NCBI GenBank assembly: GCA_963575645.1
Contig: OY754466.1
Coordinates: 34,566,001 to 34,630,000, forward strand
DNA: 64,000 nucleotides
Origin: Xanthostigma xanthostigma
Lineage: Eukaryota > Arthropoda > Insecta > Raphidioptera > Raphidiidae
Reading direction: 5' to 3'
Under the pieces are notes generated by a model. It ran no database searches and was not told the origin of the DNA. It saw only the letters and a list, made by a program, of their open reading frames with translations. Positions 1 through 9,797 of this stretch are shown piece after piece (the stretch's first letter is position 1; every line of letters begins with the position of its first letter). The translations under genes were made by a program, and so were the position numbers.

Positions 1-691
1 ATTAATATGAGCATTTACTTATATTGTAAGACATTATGTGATAGAATTGATTATGAAATTGTTATTGACTCATTCACATATATATTTGAAGTTCAGTGTC
101 ACAGACAGTTGTATGACAACGTTTACTGGCAGCCACCTGTATGAACTACATGATATTCTATTAATAATAATATAATGAATAGAAAAAGCAGGTTAACGTC
201 ATAAATCTTTCGTAACACAATCGGTATGCGTTCTAAAAATTGATTGATAATAATTAGATGTCTGCAGTTGCACAAGTCTGTAATGTCGTTAAAAATCGTT
301 TTAAATAAATAACTACTAGGCCCTAGGGCATTTGACACTAAAAAATAAATGCAAAAATTATGAGAACACGATAAGTTATCTAATAAGTTATCAGAAATTA
401 TCGGTTTGTATTCACAAAATCACCGGGTTGAATTATTTCAATTGTAAAACCGCAATTTTTGACATGTCAAAAAGCACTGCCCGCCATGATGATTTGAATT
501 GTGACGTCAATCTTGTAGTAAATACACATATGCTTGTATAAACACACGACATACACGTGAGCAAACGCGTTTCGTGTGAACGATACATACACTTGTTTGT
601 ATACTACAAGAATGACGTCACAGTAGGTAAACATGGCGACTCATATTTTCGCGCCAATAATTTATATATTCAAAATTTTGTGTGCTATTTT
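1..691. other. AT-rich non-coding tract, nothing recognised
   Basis: No coding exon, RNA gene or recognisable repeat terminus is visible on either strand. Short open frames here have no family signature and no splice context. It is probably intronic or intergenic DNA. Confidence 0.5.
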
Positions 692-1324
692 ATCATTCCA
701 ACCCACAAGTGGGGAATGGTACTAGTTTAGGTCAAAATTCACTTTTCAAAATTTTACAGTATTTTTTCGTTTTGAAGTTCCCAAATCCAAAAAACATATT
801 TTTGGAAAAACTCTGTGCGTGTGTTTGTCGGTTAGTCTGTTTGTCTATGAGCACGATACAGATCAAACGGATGAACGGATTGAAACCAAATTTTGGGAGG
901 ATGTTTATTACGCAAATATGAAGAGCCTTATTGTTTTTGGGGAAAACTGGCGCATGCGCAAAAGAGATATATGCTTTACCGTTGTTTTTTATATAATGGT
1001 ATACTTTTCATAACGGTTTATTATTCTATTTATTTTTTCAAGAAAGTTTTGTCAAAAAATTTGTTTCTAAACATAGTTTTGGATATATTTTGAAAATAAA
1101 AATATCAGCTGTTCTTTTTTTTTGTCGATATGTCAGAAAGAAATTAGCTAACCATGATTTAAATAATTTTGACACGACGTGGAACATAATATATAGGTAT
1201 AAACTTTGCCAACGAATAATAAATATCATATTTAAAACTAGCCATTACCCGCGTCACGATATCATAAATTTTATTTTCTATATTATACTATATTAAATGT
1301 CAATATTTTTGAAGTTGGAATGGT
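692..1324 (-). repeat. Dispersed repeat family RF1, copy A
   Basis: This is one of five copies in the window. In the orientation used for the other copies, one end reads CCATTCCAACTT and the other ends in a 29-base hairpin built from CATTCCCC, ACTTGTGG and GTTGGAATGG. Here the hairpin end lies at the left, so this copy is inverted relative to copies B-E. A conserved interior resembles the 'TGTTTGTC...CACGATACAGATCAAACGG' type of insect repeat. No transposase is encoded, so it is a non-autonomous element. Its class is undecided: the short inverted CCATTCCAAC ends suggest a MITE, the one-sided terminal hairpin suggests a Helitron-like element. Confidence 0.7.
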
Positions 1325-2063
1325 CCCGTCGCCCAATTCGCTGGAATTTTTCCCATAAAACGAATACATTTAAGCGAAATAACATTTTCTATAGGCTACT
1401 ACTACGATATGAGCATAATAAAAAATAAGAGTCAAATAGCTTAACACTAGAGTTAGAGCATTATTGAAGTTATAATTCGTATGCTTAAGCGAGTTTTAAT
1501 GTCGAAAAACCTTTACTTGGAATTATGAGGTCTCTTGTCTAGCATGTACCTATATTGTGCAATATATAGGCAAAAAATGCGATCACCAAATTGAGGATCA
1601 TTAGAGTAAAGCATGGAATAAAAATTCGCTGTGTAAATTTTCTGGTTGCAAACAAAATGGTTCCATTTGCTATATACGCTTGTTAGAAAGTTCGAAAATA
1701 TACCGCATTACCTTACTGTATCGATACTGATTATTGATTGTAGTTAATGAAAGTTATCGTTAAGAAGCAGAGACTTCAAAACGGAATTTTATTTTGAAAC
1801 AAATAATGACTGTCCCATAACATTAATTGTTTGATATCCAACATGAACACGACAATCAGTGAAAATAAAATAATTTTTTTTTGGTTTCTTGGAGTCCTAA
1901 GTTCGTATTTATTACGCCTGGCCACCGCATGTACGTGTTTAGTGCACAGACGAGACAAAATTCCAGGGTCAGAATGTCAACATGTTCAGAATTTCAAGAT
2001 CAATAATTAATAAGGGATTACAGACGATTAGGTCTTCACGATAAAAGAAATTCCCGCCAATTG
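1325..2063. other. AT-rich tract between two RF1 copies
   Basis: No gene, RNA or repeat terminus was recognised. Short open frames lack splice sites and family features. Confidence 0.45.
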
Positions 2064-2099
2064 ACCATTCCAACTTCAAAAATATTGACATTTGACATA

Positions 2100-3054
2100 C
2101 AGGGTGTCCCACGACATGACAGCCATAGCCTTGGACTGTGTTGCTGGGGTGATTTCAAGTCAAAAATGTCTAATGAACATATACCCGAAACGCTATCCTA
2201 ACTGAGCTAGAAGCATTTGAAATTTTAAATACGTAAACCCACTAATGCAGGTATTAGGTTCGGCTATTGGTTTTGTTATTATTAAAAAGACCAGGTAGCT
2301 GTGAATCACCATTAGTATTTATTGAAAAATCAAAGGATTTGTCGGATAATAATGTTTACTGATGAAGCCTCATTCACCCGAATTGTTGGGCACTTGAAAA
2401 TCCACAACTAACTCGGGAAACCCATTTTCAAGATATATTTTCGGTGAATGTTTGGTGTGGAATTATTGATGACCGCCTCATTGCTCCGTTTATAATGGAA
2501 GATCTCGTCTCACAGCCATTCGTTATTTACGTTTCATTTAAAATGATCTTCCAGTATTACTGGATGAAGTTCCTATTAATGTAAGACAACGAATGTGGAT
2601 TCAGCACGATGGCTCACCTCCACACTTGGGTCGACAAGTAACAGAATTTCTTAATCCAAATTATACAAACCGGTGGATTGGAAGAGGTTCTGCAGTTCCT
2701 TGGCCACTAAGGTCACCAGACTTTAATCCCCTAGATTACTTTTTTATGGGGAAGACTGAAAAGTTTAGTTTATGCAGGAAATATTGAAAACATAGAACAA
2801 CTTGTAGCTGGAGTCATGGATGCCGCAGAAAATATTCGTGCTGATCATGAGACTCTTCGCAGAGCTACCACTTCAATTCTAAGAAGAGCTTGACTATGTA
2901 TACATCAACTGGGTAGACATTTTGAGCAACTAATTCACTAAAGCGATTTCTTTTTAAATGATTTTTAAGTTAGTAGGGAATTCTTACTACTACTTATCTA
3001 ACATTTCAAATTCTTCTAGCTCAGGCTATGGCAGTCATGTCGTGGGACATCCTG
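2100..3054 (+). mobile_element. Defective mariner-like transposon
   Basis: The ends are near-perfect terminal inverted repeats of about 30 bp, starting CAGGGTGTCCCACGACATG at the left and CAGGATGTCCCACGACATG (reverse strand) at the right. TA flanks both ends (2098-2099 and 3055-3056), the target duplication of Tc1/mariner elements. At 955 bp it is shorter than a full mariner of about 1.3 kb, because the region for the N-terminal DNA-binding part of the transposase is gone. It sits inside RF1 copy B. Confidence 0.88.
2341..2933 (+). pseudogene. Mariner-family transposase, C-terminal catalytic remnant
   Basis: Fragments in shifting frames spell a mariner DDE transposase. In order: FTDEASFTRI (first catalytic Asp region), FSVNVWCGIIDDRLIAPF, then WIQHDGSPPH (second Asp) and WIGRGSAVPWPLRSPDFNPL with DYFF (the SPDLNPLD-FF-W region carrying the third acidic residue), and a C-terminal piece KSLVYAGNIENIEQLVAG through GRHFEQLI. 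The middle piece at 2593-2787 is the longest open stretch. Several frameshifts and stops interrupt the reading, and the helix-turn-helix N-terminus is absent. An intact relative would cut and paste the element at TA sites in the nucleus. This copy cannot make a working enzyme. Confidence 0.88.
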
Positions 3055-3575
3055 TATAATAAAGAAAATATTAAAATTATTGTCATTAATTTGCATGGTT
3101 ACCTACACAATATATGTTATCACGTCATGTGAAAATTAATCGAAGCATGCTTGTCAGCTACCTAACTAATTTCTTTTTGACAAATTTACAGAACAAAAGA
3201 GCAGCTGATTTATTTTATTTTCAAAATATTTCCGAAACTATTCAAAAATAAATAAAATTTATAGACCGTTATGAAAAGTGTACCATTAATACATTAAAAA
3301 CTATTAAAAACAACGTTATAGCATATATCTCCTCTTCATATGCGCCGATTTTCCCCAAAAACGACAGGGCTTTTTATATTTGCATACCAAACATCCTCTC
3401 AAAATTTAGAGTTCATCCGCTCACCATCTGACCTGTATCGTGTTCACAGCTAAACAAACAAATAGACGCCCAGACTTTTTCCAAAAATATGTTTTTCGGA
3501 TGTGGGGAACCTAAAAACGAAAAATATTGTAAAATTTTGAAAAGTAGATTTTGACCTAAATTACTAATTGAAAAG

Positions 3576-3977
3576 CATGTTATTATAAAAAGTTCACAAT
3601 CAATCAAAATTCCCATTAACATAGAAGTTATCATATGGAACGGTATCTATGGTATATTTCGACATACACTCGCAGCACACATACTTCGGTTATTAAAAAG
3701 TTTTGGCGTCAGTATTTACGATAGGTATACAGTATACAGAATGTACTAGAATTAATTTTGAGAGTATATTTGTGTGAACTTGCAAATAGAAAAAAAACTT
3801 TGTATCTTCAAAAATGTGACTACAAAATTACTAATTCCGTTGATTTAATAAATATTTTTCCTTACAAGATGCTGACGTCGTTATATTAATATTATTATCA
3901 TTACTACTAGCAGCCCGGTCCGCGGTATGTTATCGCCCGCCGAATTTGTGGATTGGCTATTGAAGATAGCACTTATT
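3576..3977. other. Tract with a possible degraded Helitron edge
   Basis: No gene was seen. From about 3905 the sequence (AGCAGCCCGGTCCGCGG then AATTTGTGGATTG) faintly resembles the Helitron 3' edge at 39014, but it is too decayed to call. Confidence 0.3.
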
Positions 3978-3987
3978 AAGCGATCGC

Positions 3988-4303
3988 CTCAGGAAAGTGG
4001 CTGGGCTCTTAACCAGTCATGCAACCCTGATAAAGCATCAACACACGATGGGGATACCTCAGGAATCGACACAGTGTAGATAGCCAACCATTTATTGTTA
4101 GAATGCGAGGCTCTAGCCTATAGGTGAACCATCTTTGGATACATTGTTGAGCGCGGAGTAATTCCTCAGGGCAATCTAGTAACCAATCTTCTGGAGTTCA
4201 TGAGGAGATCCAAACTATTGGAGGACTAGATCCAGGATAGAGGGAGCACAAAAATTCTTCTAGGATTACATGTATAACCCCTAATTTATTCATTCATTCA
4301 TTC
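3988..4303 (+). mobile_element. 5'-truncated LINE, 3' end with ATTC tail
   Basis: An insertion flanked by a 10-bp target site duplication AAGCGATCGC (3978-3987 and 4304-4313). It ends in a short ATTC/TTCA microsatellite tail, the usual 3' end of many insect non-LTR retrotransposons. Only the last 300 or so bases of the element are present, as expected of incomplete target-primed reverse transcription. The short exact duplication shows the boundaries well. Confidence 0.8.
3990..4229 (+). pseudogene. C-terminus of a non-LTR retrotransposon ORF2 (broken)
   Basis: One reading frame runs to a stop at 4227-4229 and is interrupted only by in-frame stops in HDGDTSGIDTV*IANHLL and ALAYR*TIF. It contains HLLLECEAL, matching the H-x4-C half of the CCHC-type zinc finger near the C-terminus of R1/I-like ORF2 proteins. 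The final residues are YIVERGVIPQGNLV and LLEFMRRSKLLED. Reverse transcriptase and endonuclease are absent because of 5' truncation. It is non-functional. The R1/I-like assignment rests on this tail only. Confidence 0.65.
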
Positions 4304-4313
4304 AAGCGATCGC

Positions 4314-4744
4314 GACTTTGTTGTTGAATAGATATATCCGTATTTACCGGGAATATCTCAGGAATAACAGTGCCCTGATGTGATAGCATAGTGAGAGCAT
4401 CACAAATATTTTATTTCGATATTCGTGAAAGTCAAAAAAGCCTTTGGCTTGGAGCACTTATACATTGCACATCGTGTGAAGTTAGAAGTCGAATGACTTC
4501 CCACTGAGTGTTTCACGTTTTATAAATACCTGTAACATAATATAATATCGCAGTCGCTGGAGAAGAGGGGTATTCCTTGACAATTCGTTTCGATTTTAAA
4601 TAGATAGGTACCAATTTGTTTAGAAATATATATGCCAAAAAGTAAAGTAAATGTACTAATTAAGTCTGCGATATAATAGTGAAATAAAACATAGCCTATT
4701 ACATTTCTGGAATAAGGTACAGGGAATAGTCTGCTTGAATATAA
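4314..4744. other. Tract with nothing recognised
   Basis: No gene, splice-bounded exon or repeat terminus stands out. Confidence 0.4.
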
Positions 4745-5004
4745 TATCACACCAAAAACATAAATGTGAAGAAAGGGCCAAGTTCGATGCAAAGAACAAG
4801 TGGCTTTGCCCAAAAAAATAGTTGAGATCTAAGAAGGTGCCAAGTTGTCACTTGGAAAGTTTACATACACAAGTAATTTAAAAAAATAAACCAAGTGAAA
4901 ACAAGGCACCTTCTTAGATCTCACTTCTGGTTTTCGGCATAGCCACGTCTTGTTCTTTGTATCGAACTTAGCTCTATTTTCACATTTATGTTTTTGGTGG
5001 GATT
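4745..5004. mobile_element. Fold-back MITE family H1, copy 1
   Basis: A hairpin element. The left end reads CACCAAAAACATAAATGTGA and the right end is its complement, TCACATTTATGTTTTTGGTG. Both arms continue inward through blocks such as AGATCTAAGAAGGTGCC and GGCACCTTCTTAGATCT. Four copies are present in the window (also 5919-6370, 48985-49256, 54072-54352), with the CCCACCAAAAAC ends the best-kept part. No coding sequence. It would be moved by a transposase supplied elsewhere, whose family I cannot name. Confidence 0.8.
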
Positions 5005-5223
5005 TCAATACAATTTATAAAGCTATATTCTTACTTATTCTACTTAAATATTATCCAGACACATGATATTTAAGTATATCATACTTAATTATATTATAGT
5101 TATATACCATAATTTATTATATCCCAGAACCGACTATAGACGCGAGAAGTCTTCGGATGACCGGTTGTTGCATTCGGGATTGAAGCTCCTCCCAGACCCG
5201 GCTAGATGCTTGTGATTTATGAA

Positions 5224-5453
5224 GTAAGTTATTTTGGTCAGATTGCAACCTTCAAATCCAAGCAAAATTTTCGGACCTCAAACTTCATGTTTTTACCCCC
5301 ACCACTGACGTCTAACTTCGCCCATCCCTCTAGCCTTCCAGGCATCAACCCCTATCTCCCGGATCCTAGCTTCAACCCCTAGCCTGCAACCGTGGGATTT
5401 CAGGTTTGAAAGTTTTGCTTCGAGTTGAAGGACGCAGAACCAAAATAACTTAC
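5224..5453. mobile_element. Small fold-back element, 230 bp
   Basis: Terminal inverted repeats GTAAGTTATTTTGGT (5224-5238) and ACCAAAATAACTTAC (5439-5453) are perfect complements. The arms continue imperfectly inward (CCTTCAAATCCAAGCAAAAT against GTTTTGCTTCGAGTTGAAGG). No coding content. Confidence 0.65.
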
Positions 5454-5455
5454 TT

Positions 5456-5622
5456 TATTCAAATCTTTGATTAACGCCTGAATAGAACTCTTCAAATAAA
5501 TAAAATTGTCGACCAATATAACAATAGATGACGTCATCTATTGTTATATTGTTTTATATTTTTATATAATTTTTGTCAATATATGGTCTGAGAAAAAATT
5601 GGTCGACAATTTTATTTATTTG
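5456..5622. mobile_element. Penelope-like palindrome, copy i (short)
   Basis: The arms carry ATAAATAAAATTGTCGACCA and its complement. The element is shorter than copies ii and iii and collapses at the centre to a perfect ATGACGTCAT-containing palindrome. A left tail (CAAATCTTTGATTAACGCC) is shared with copies ii-iv. See copy ii for the family reasoning. Confidence 0.55.
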
Positions 5623-5918
5623 AATAACTTACTTTATGTTGATCTATAAGTCAGTCAATCAGTGAATGCCGAAAATCGTGACTTTTGAACACTCGTATCT
5701 TCGAAACTATTCCACCTAGACGTATGAAATTTGAAATACTGCTTCTTTATGGTAACCTTTACGCCTCTGCAAAAATCAATAACTAGCCTCGGAGATAGAG
5801 AGAGGTCGAAAAGAGTTCGAAATTGTTCGTGTAGATAATAGCACAGTGCTTTGCGAACTGCGAGTACTTGTCAGCGCTTTAAAACCATAGTGCGTTGACT
5901 CTAATAACGTAATAGTAT

Positions 5919-6370
5919 ATCCCACCAAAAACATTCTGTAAAAAACTAGCCAAGTCTCGATGGAGCTGCTTGTTTATCTCTAAAAAGTAATGAAATTTAG
6001 TCGTGCCAAGTCTAAGGTTCCTTACTGCGAGATCTTTATTATTATAGTTAATGTTGTGTGACTTGGCCGTTGAAGGGTACACAAGGATACAAAACCAGGT
6101 GCTCCATGACACCATTGCACCAATCTGTCGCCAGAACCGCTACCCGTTGACGATGGAAAATTGCCACTTGGAAAACGTTGATTCAATAACCATAACGTAT
6201 AAAGAATGTTCAACGGCCAAGTCACACAACATTAACTATAATAATAAAGAAATCGCAATAAAGAACCTGAGACTTGGCACGACTTTGTCTAGATTTCATT
6301 ACTTTTTAGAGATAAACAAGCAGCTCCATCGAGACTTGGCTAGTTTTTTACAGAATGTTTTTGGTGGGAT
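5919..6370. mobile_element. Fold-back MITE family H1, copy 2, with unique spacer
   Basis: Ends CCCACCAAAAACATTCTGTA and complement TACAGAATGTTTTTGGTGGG. Arms of about 145 bp (5921-6065 and 6225-6370) are near-perfect complements. They enclose a spacer of roughly 140 bp, richer in GC than the arms, that is not seen in the other H1 copies. The spacer has an open frame (DTIAPICRQNRYPLTMENC), but I recognise no family in it. Confidence 0.8.
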
Positions 6371-6923
6371 TTCACTTCTTTTTGTAAAAACGTGGGCATT
6401 TTATTTTATTAGATTTTCTTATTTGACACAGTTTTTTTCTTTTTAGGTCGATCTCTAATAGTTTGGTTGGGCTCTTGTGTTTTCTAATCAAGGTCACCAG
6501 GTACTCCAGATCTTCGATTATCCTAGTTTTTATAGTTTTCCCTGTATGTGGCCATTAAACCCTAACTCTGTACCAAATTTCAGCTCTCTGAGTTTATGGG
6601 AAGTACTAGTTCTATTCTGATGATTATGAGTGAGTGAGTGAGTGAATGAGTGTCATAAATGCGAAACTTTGCTTTCGCTTATCTTCGGAACTAAATGACC
6701 TACAGACTTGAAATTTTGAATTTTAAGTATGTGATTATAGCTTACTGGATGACGAAAATTTCTGCGTTCTGGTCTTATCCAGAGGCTCTCAAATAGGGGC
6801 CTGAAAATGCGGCGAAATGGTACGGCAGTGTTTGCTTCGCGCTCGACTTGGCGGGGGCACTTCCGTGCCCCCAGATTACACCACATGTGCGGAAAGTGTG
6901 ATATTCTTGCCCTGCGCGAAGCC
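6371..6923. repeat. Repeat-like tract with GAGT microsatellite
   Basis: The phrase AAATTTCAGCTCTCTGAGTT followed by a GAGT/GAAT tandem (about 6626-6648) resembles interspersed repeats common in insects. A GC-richer stretch at 6780-6920 leads into the duplicated repeat DR1. Open frames here overlap on both strands and have no family signature. Confidence 0.4.
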
Positions 6924-7295
6924 GAGGGCATCATGGCGCGAAGGGCAAGGGTATCACACTTACGGCCAGTGTGGTGTATACTATTTTTCTTCTTCATACC
7001 TCGGTCGTAATCACGATTATTAAATACGTTAATTAATTATTTATTAATTACATAAAAACACAGATAAATTCCAAGTAAGAAGCTTTGAGGTTATACGTAA
7101 AACACGAATGACAGCTGTTTGCGACTATAAGCTAAAATGTAATAGGGTTGCAACAAATGATTGGTTGTTTTTGTTTTACTATACCGCTCGAACGTATGAT
7201 CTTCCCACATTGGCGCGTGTATCCTACCAAAAAGTACCTAATTGTTAGACTTTCTGCCTTACAATTGATGCACTTTCGATCGAGAAATGAAGAAA
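6924..7295 (+). repeat. Dispersed repeat DR1, copy a (empty site)
   Basis: Starts GAGGGCATCATGGCGCG and ends near CACTTTCGATCGAGAAATGA. The same block recurs in direct orientation at 8141-8893. At about 7216 this copy reads GCGTGTATCCTACC, the uninterrupted version of the site where copy b carries a hAT MITE. Confidence 0.7.
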
Positions 7296-8140
7296 GCATG
7301 TATTAAAATTTGATAATTTGGTTTTCCGTAAATATTTAACGCATCGAAATTAAATAAACGCCTTTGTTTTAGTGGCAATTATTTCCAATAGAAAATCAAC
7401 TCGGTCATTTTCGGATACAAAAATGTAAAAAGGATTGTTTTACAAATAATGCGACAGCTTGTATATCCGAGTATATCTTAGGAAATAACTGGAAGCAATT
7501 AGTGATAAATAGAGCATGCATTAAAACAGATAAATAACTGATAACGCATATATGTACACATTGTTCCACGCGTGATCATTAGGCGTGACCGTACGTGGTT
7601 AGGGAAATCTGTTTACTCAGTATTGAAAACTAGCAAGGTTGAAGTTAGTATTACTTATAAGAAAACATTCCTTTCTTCCTACAGAAATTAAATAATTGAT
7701 ATAAATGAACTGTTGTCACGCAATTCTCTTACAAGGCAATCAACGTCAGATAGTATCTATCGCAGTAAGTTGACTTGAAAAACAAATGTCACAATATTTA
7801 TTTCTTTAATTCTATATACTTTTCATACTTTTCGACAAAACATGCAATCAGGACCTTATCAATTAGCACATCGTCATATTTTGCCAAATGGTAATATTTT
7901 AAGAGTCGGACGTCGCATATCTAGGGATTGCAATCAAGCAAAGTGGGATCCCGTAATCCAGCGCGATTCAGCATAATTAGAGGCCTTGCGAGATTCCGCA
8001 ATGCGAATCCGCAAGTACCGAATGGTGAAATTTCATTTAAATTTGCCGCCTTTAATGGGAGCATTTGAAACTGAAAGGAAAGTATTTGAGTTTGTTGTAC
8101 GACTATTTATTAACTATCAAAACAACAAGTGTTGAGGGTT
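7296..8140. other. Tract between the DR1 copies
   Basis: No gene, RNA or clear repeat terminus was recognised. Confidence 0.4.
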
Positions 8141-8893
8141 GAGGGCATCATGAAGCGCAGGGCAAGGTTATCACACCTTCGGTCAGTGTAGTGTATACTA
8201 TTTTTCTTCATACCTCCGTCGTAAGCACGCTTAATAAATATATTAATTAATTAATTGCGTAATAATTACATAAAAACACAGATAAATTTCAACCAAGCAG
8301 CTTCAAGTTTATACGTAAAAACACAAATGACAGCTGTTCGCAATTATTAGCTAAAATGTAAGAGGGTAACTATGGAAACGACATCTAAACAACAGTTGAT
8401 TGGTTGTTTTTGGTTACTACCGCCCGAACGTACGAATTTCCCGCATTGGTGCGTGTAATCTAGAGCTGTAACAAACCGTATGTATTCGTTACTGAGTAAC
8501 GGCTACATCGTCTGACTCGAGTTAACGAATCGTTACTTACAAATTCATTTCGTTACTCGCATCTGTCGTATCCATGTCAGCAGCATGTCAGTTCGACTCG
8601 TTTGATGCGGTTATACGTTTTACGAACGAAGTCATACCGGATCACGTATGCGACGTGCCTCGATGCGATGGTCCATGCTTTATGCTGTTAGTACACGATT
8701 GTATATCGTATGAAAAGTAACGAGTAACGTAACGATACGAAAGTAACGGGTACTGGTTCTTTAAGTAACGAATACATACGGGTACACTTTACTTTTACAG
8801 CTCTAGTATAATCCCACCAGGGTGTAAATGTTAGACTTTCTGCCTTACAATTGATGCCCCGAAAGTATGCACTTTCGATCAAAGTATGAAGAA
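8141..8893 (+). repeat. Dispersed repeat DR1, copy b, interrupted by a hAT MITE
   Basis: Matches copy a on both sides of the insertion at 8461-8805. Shared blocks include ACAGCTGTT, AGCTAAAATGTAA, TTGATTGGTTGTTTTTG and GTTAGACTTTCTGCCTTACA. It also holds about 30 bases missing from copy a (around GGTAACTATGGAAACGACAT). Confidence 0.7.
8461..8805. mobile_element. hAT-type MITE, 345 bp
   Basis: Starts TAGAGCTGTAACAAACC and ends GTAACTTTTACAGCTCTA-like (CTTTTACAGCTCTA). Both subterminal regions carry ACATACGG/CCGTATGT and CGTTACT words. The flanks GTGTAATC (8453-8460) and GTATAATC (8806-8813) match at 7 of 8 positions, the 8-bp target duplication of hAT elements. The paralogous repeat at 6924-7295 gives the empty site. 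No coding sequence. Confidence 0.85.
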
Positions 8894-8961
8894 AAACTTT
8901 ATTTCTTTGGTCACAATGTCACTGTGTCAACTCATAATGTGCAACTGCAGCAATAAAATAC

Positions 8962-9162
8962 CTGTATGTATCCTTTCTGCGTCATGACGACTTTGTGCAT
9001 GTTGAGGCCGTAGTGTCCGTATAGCTTGTCTTGTCCTTCTCCGGGTTCGTCGCATTTCGCTGACCCCACAGCGATCCAACACCACACCGCTAGCGTTAGC
9101 CACAGCCGACATCGCTGCGAAGGCGCCACCTCACGCCGGTTGTGATGCTGCTCGATACGCAT
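8962..9162 (-). CDS. First coding exon of an unidentified secreted or membrane protein
   Basis: The exon spans 9170 to 8962. A pyrimidine-rich acceptor (TTTGCTTTCAG) precedes it and a consensus donor CAG|GTATTTT follows. ATG is at 9162-9160, and the exon holds 67 codons ending in phase 0. Residues 1-19 (MRIEQHHNRREVAPSQRCR) are a polar, basic N-region. Residues 20-35 (LWLTLAVWCWIAVGSA) form a hydrophobic signal core, with likely cleavage after GSA before KCDEPGEG. The mature start ends in HKVVMTQKGYIQ. That pattern loosely resembles the opening VV-T-x-x-G-x-(I/V)-x-G strand of carboxylesterase, cholinesterase and neuroligin-type proteins, but this is a guess from one short motif. Base composition is much richer in GC than the surroundings, as expected of coding sequence. 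Downstream exons must lie left of the window, since none is seen to position 1. Being the only spliced-looking exon here, it is the best evidence for a host gene. Confidence 0.72.
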
Positions 9163-9527
9163 CGCTGCTTCTGAAAGCAAACATTCAATAACACTATTGG
9201 TCGGAGTAGGTATACTGAATGTGAACTCAACTTAGCCACAATTGTGTACGGCAATCCTGTGAAAATAGCTGGATTATTTTTATACAAAAATGCTAATTTG
9301 CTTCGACTGCTAAAATTATTATAGCACTGTAAAGTGCCGTATGACACCTACTGTGAAACAGCTACCTTTGCAAGGCTCTAAACTCGAAGTTTAAGAAAAA
9401 TATTCAAATCTTTGATTAACGTCTGAATAGAACTCTTCAAGTAAATAAAATTGTCGACCAATTTTTCTCAGACCATACGATATATTGACAAAAAATAATA
9501 AAAATACAAGTCAATATAACACAAAAT

Positions 9528-9559
9528 GACGTTGCGATCCTGATTTGGATCTTCTTCAG
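9528..9559 (-). ncRNA. Hammerhead-like core, left arm of the palindrome
   Basis: Complementary-arm copy of the block at 9766-9797. It keeps CTGAAGA and the GATCC/GGATC stem region (with one loop change), but has GCAAC where the core needs GAAAC, so it is expected to be dead. Confidence 0.3.
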
Positions 9560-9765
9560 AAATATCTAAAAAATATAAAAATTAATTAGTATTAAGTAAT
9601 TAATTATCTAATAGATTGCACGCAAGATTGAAACTTTGAATGATTAAAAAAATAATAAAAAATTATTCGTTATTTTTTTAATCATTCAAAGTTTCAATCT
9701 TGCGTGCAATCTATTAGATAATAAATTACTTAATACTAATTAATTTTTATATTTTTTAGATATTT

Positions 9766-9797
9766 CTGAAGAAGATCCAAATCCGGATCGAAACGTC
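9766..9797 (+). ncRNA. Hammerhead-ribozyme-like core (degenerate)
   Basis: In order: CTGAAGA (fits CUGANGA), a stem-loop GATCC-AAATCC-GGATC, then GAAAC directly joined to GTC. A one-base loop-less stem III of this kind is known in the minimal hammerheads of Penelope-like elements. Against activity: an extra A lies between CTGAAGA and the stem, and only the first base pair of stem I is clear. Confidence 0.35.

Larger units (their letters stand above)
2064..3575 (+). repeat. RF1 copy B, split by a mariner insertion
   Basis: The left end (GACCATTCCAACTTC at about 2062) and the rest (3057-3575) align with copies A, C and D once the intervening mariner at 2100-3054 is removed. The terminal hairpin seen in the other copies is missing on the right, so this copy is also truncated. 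The uninterrupted copies supply the empty-site sequence across the junction, which makes the mariner younger than this RF1 insertion. Confidence 0.7.
5010..5880. repeat. Module next to H1, shared with 49257-49720, with two nested fold-backs
   Basis: The sequence right of H1 copy 1 (5090-5210 and 5640-5880) matches the sequence right of H1 copy 3 (49330-49720). Shared blocks include CAGAACCGACTA, AGTCTTCGGA, GTATCTT, GAAACT and GAGCTCGAAATTGTTCGTGT or close variants. H1 and this module therefore belong to one larger repeat. Copy 1 is interrupted by the fold-back pieces at 5224-5453 and 5456-5622. Confidence 0.6.

Noticed and set aside
2593..2787. Transposase-like frame as a domesticated gene
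   Set aside because: It is one in-frame piece of a mariner copy with terminal repeats, TA duplication and frameshifts on both sides.
6653..7023. Overlapping open frames on both strands
   Set aside because: Part of a dispersed repeat (DR1 and its upstream tract). Three overlapping frames are open at once, and none has a family signature.
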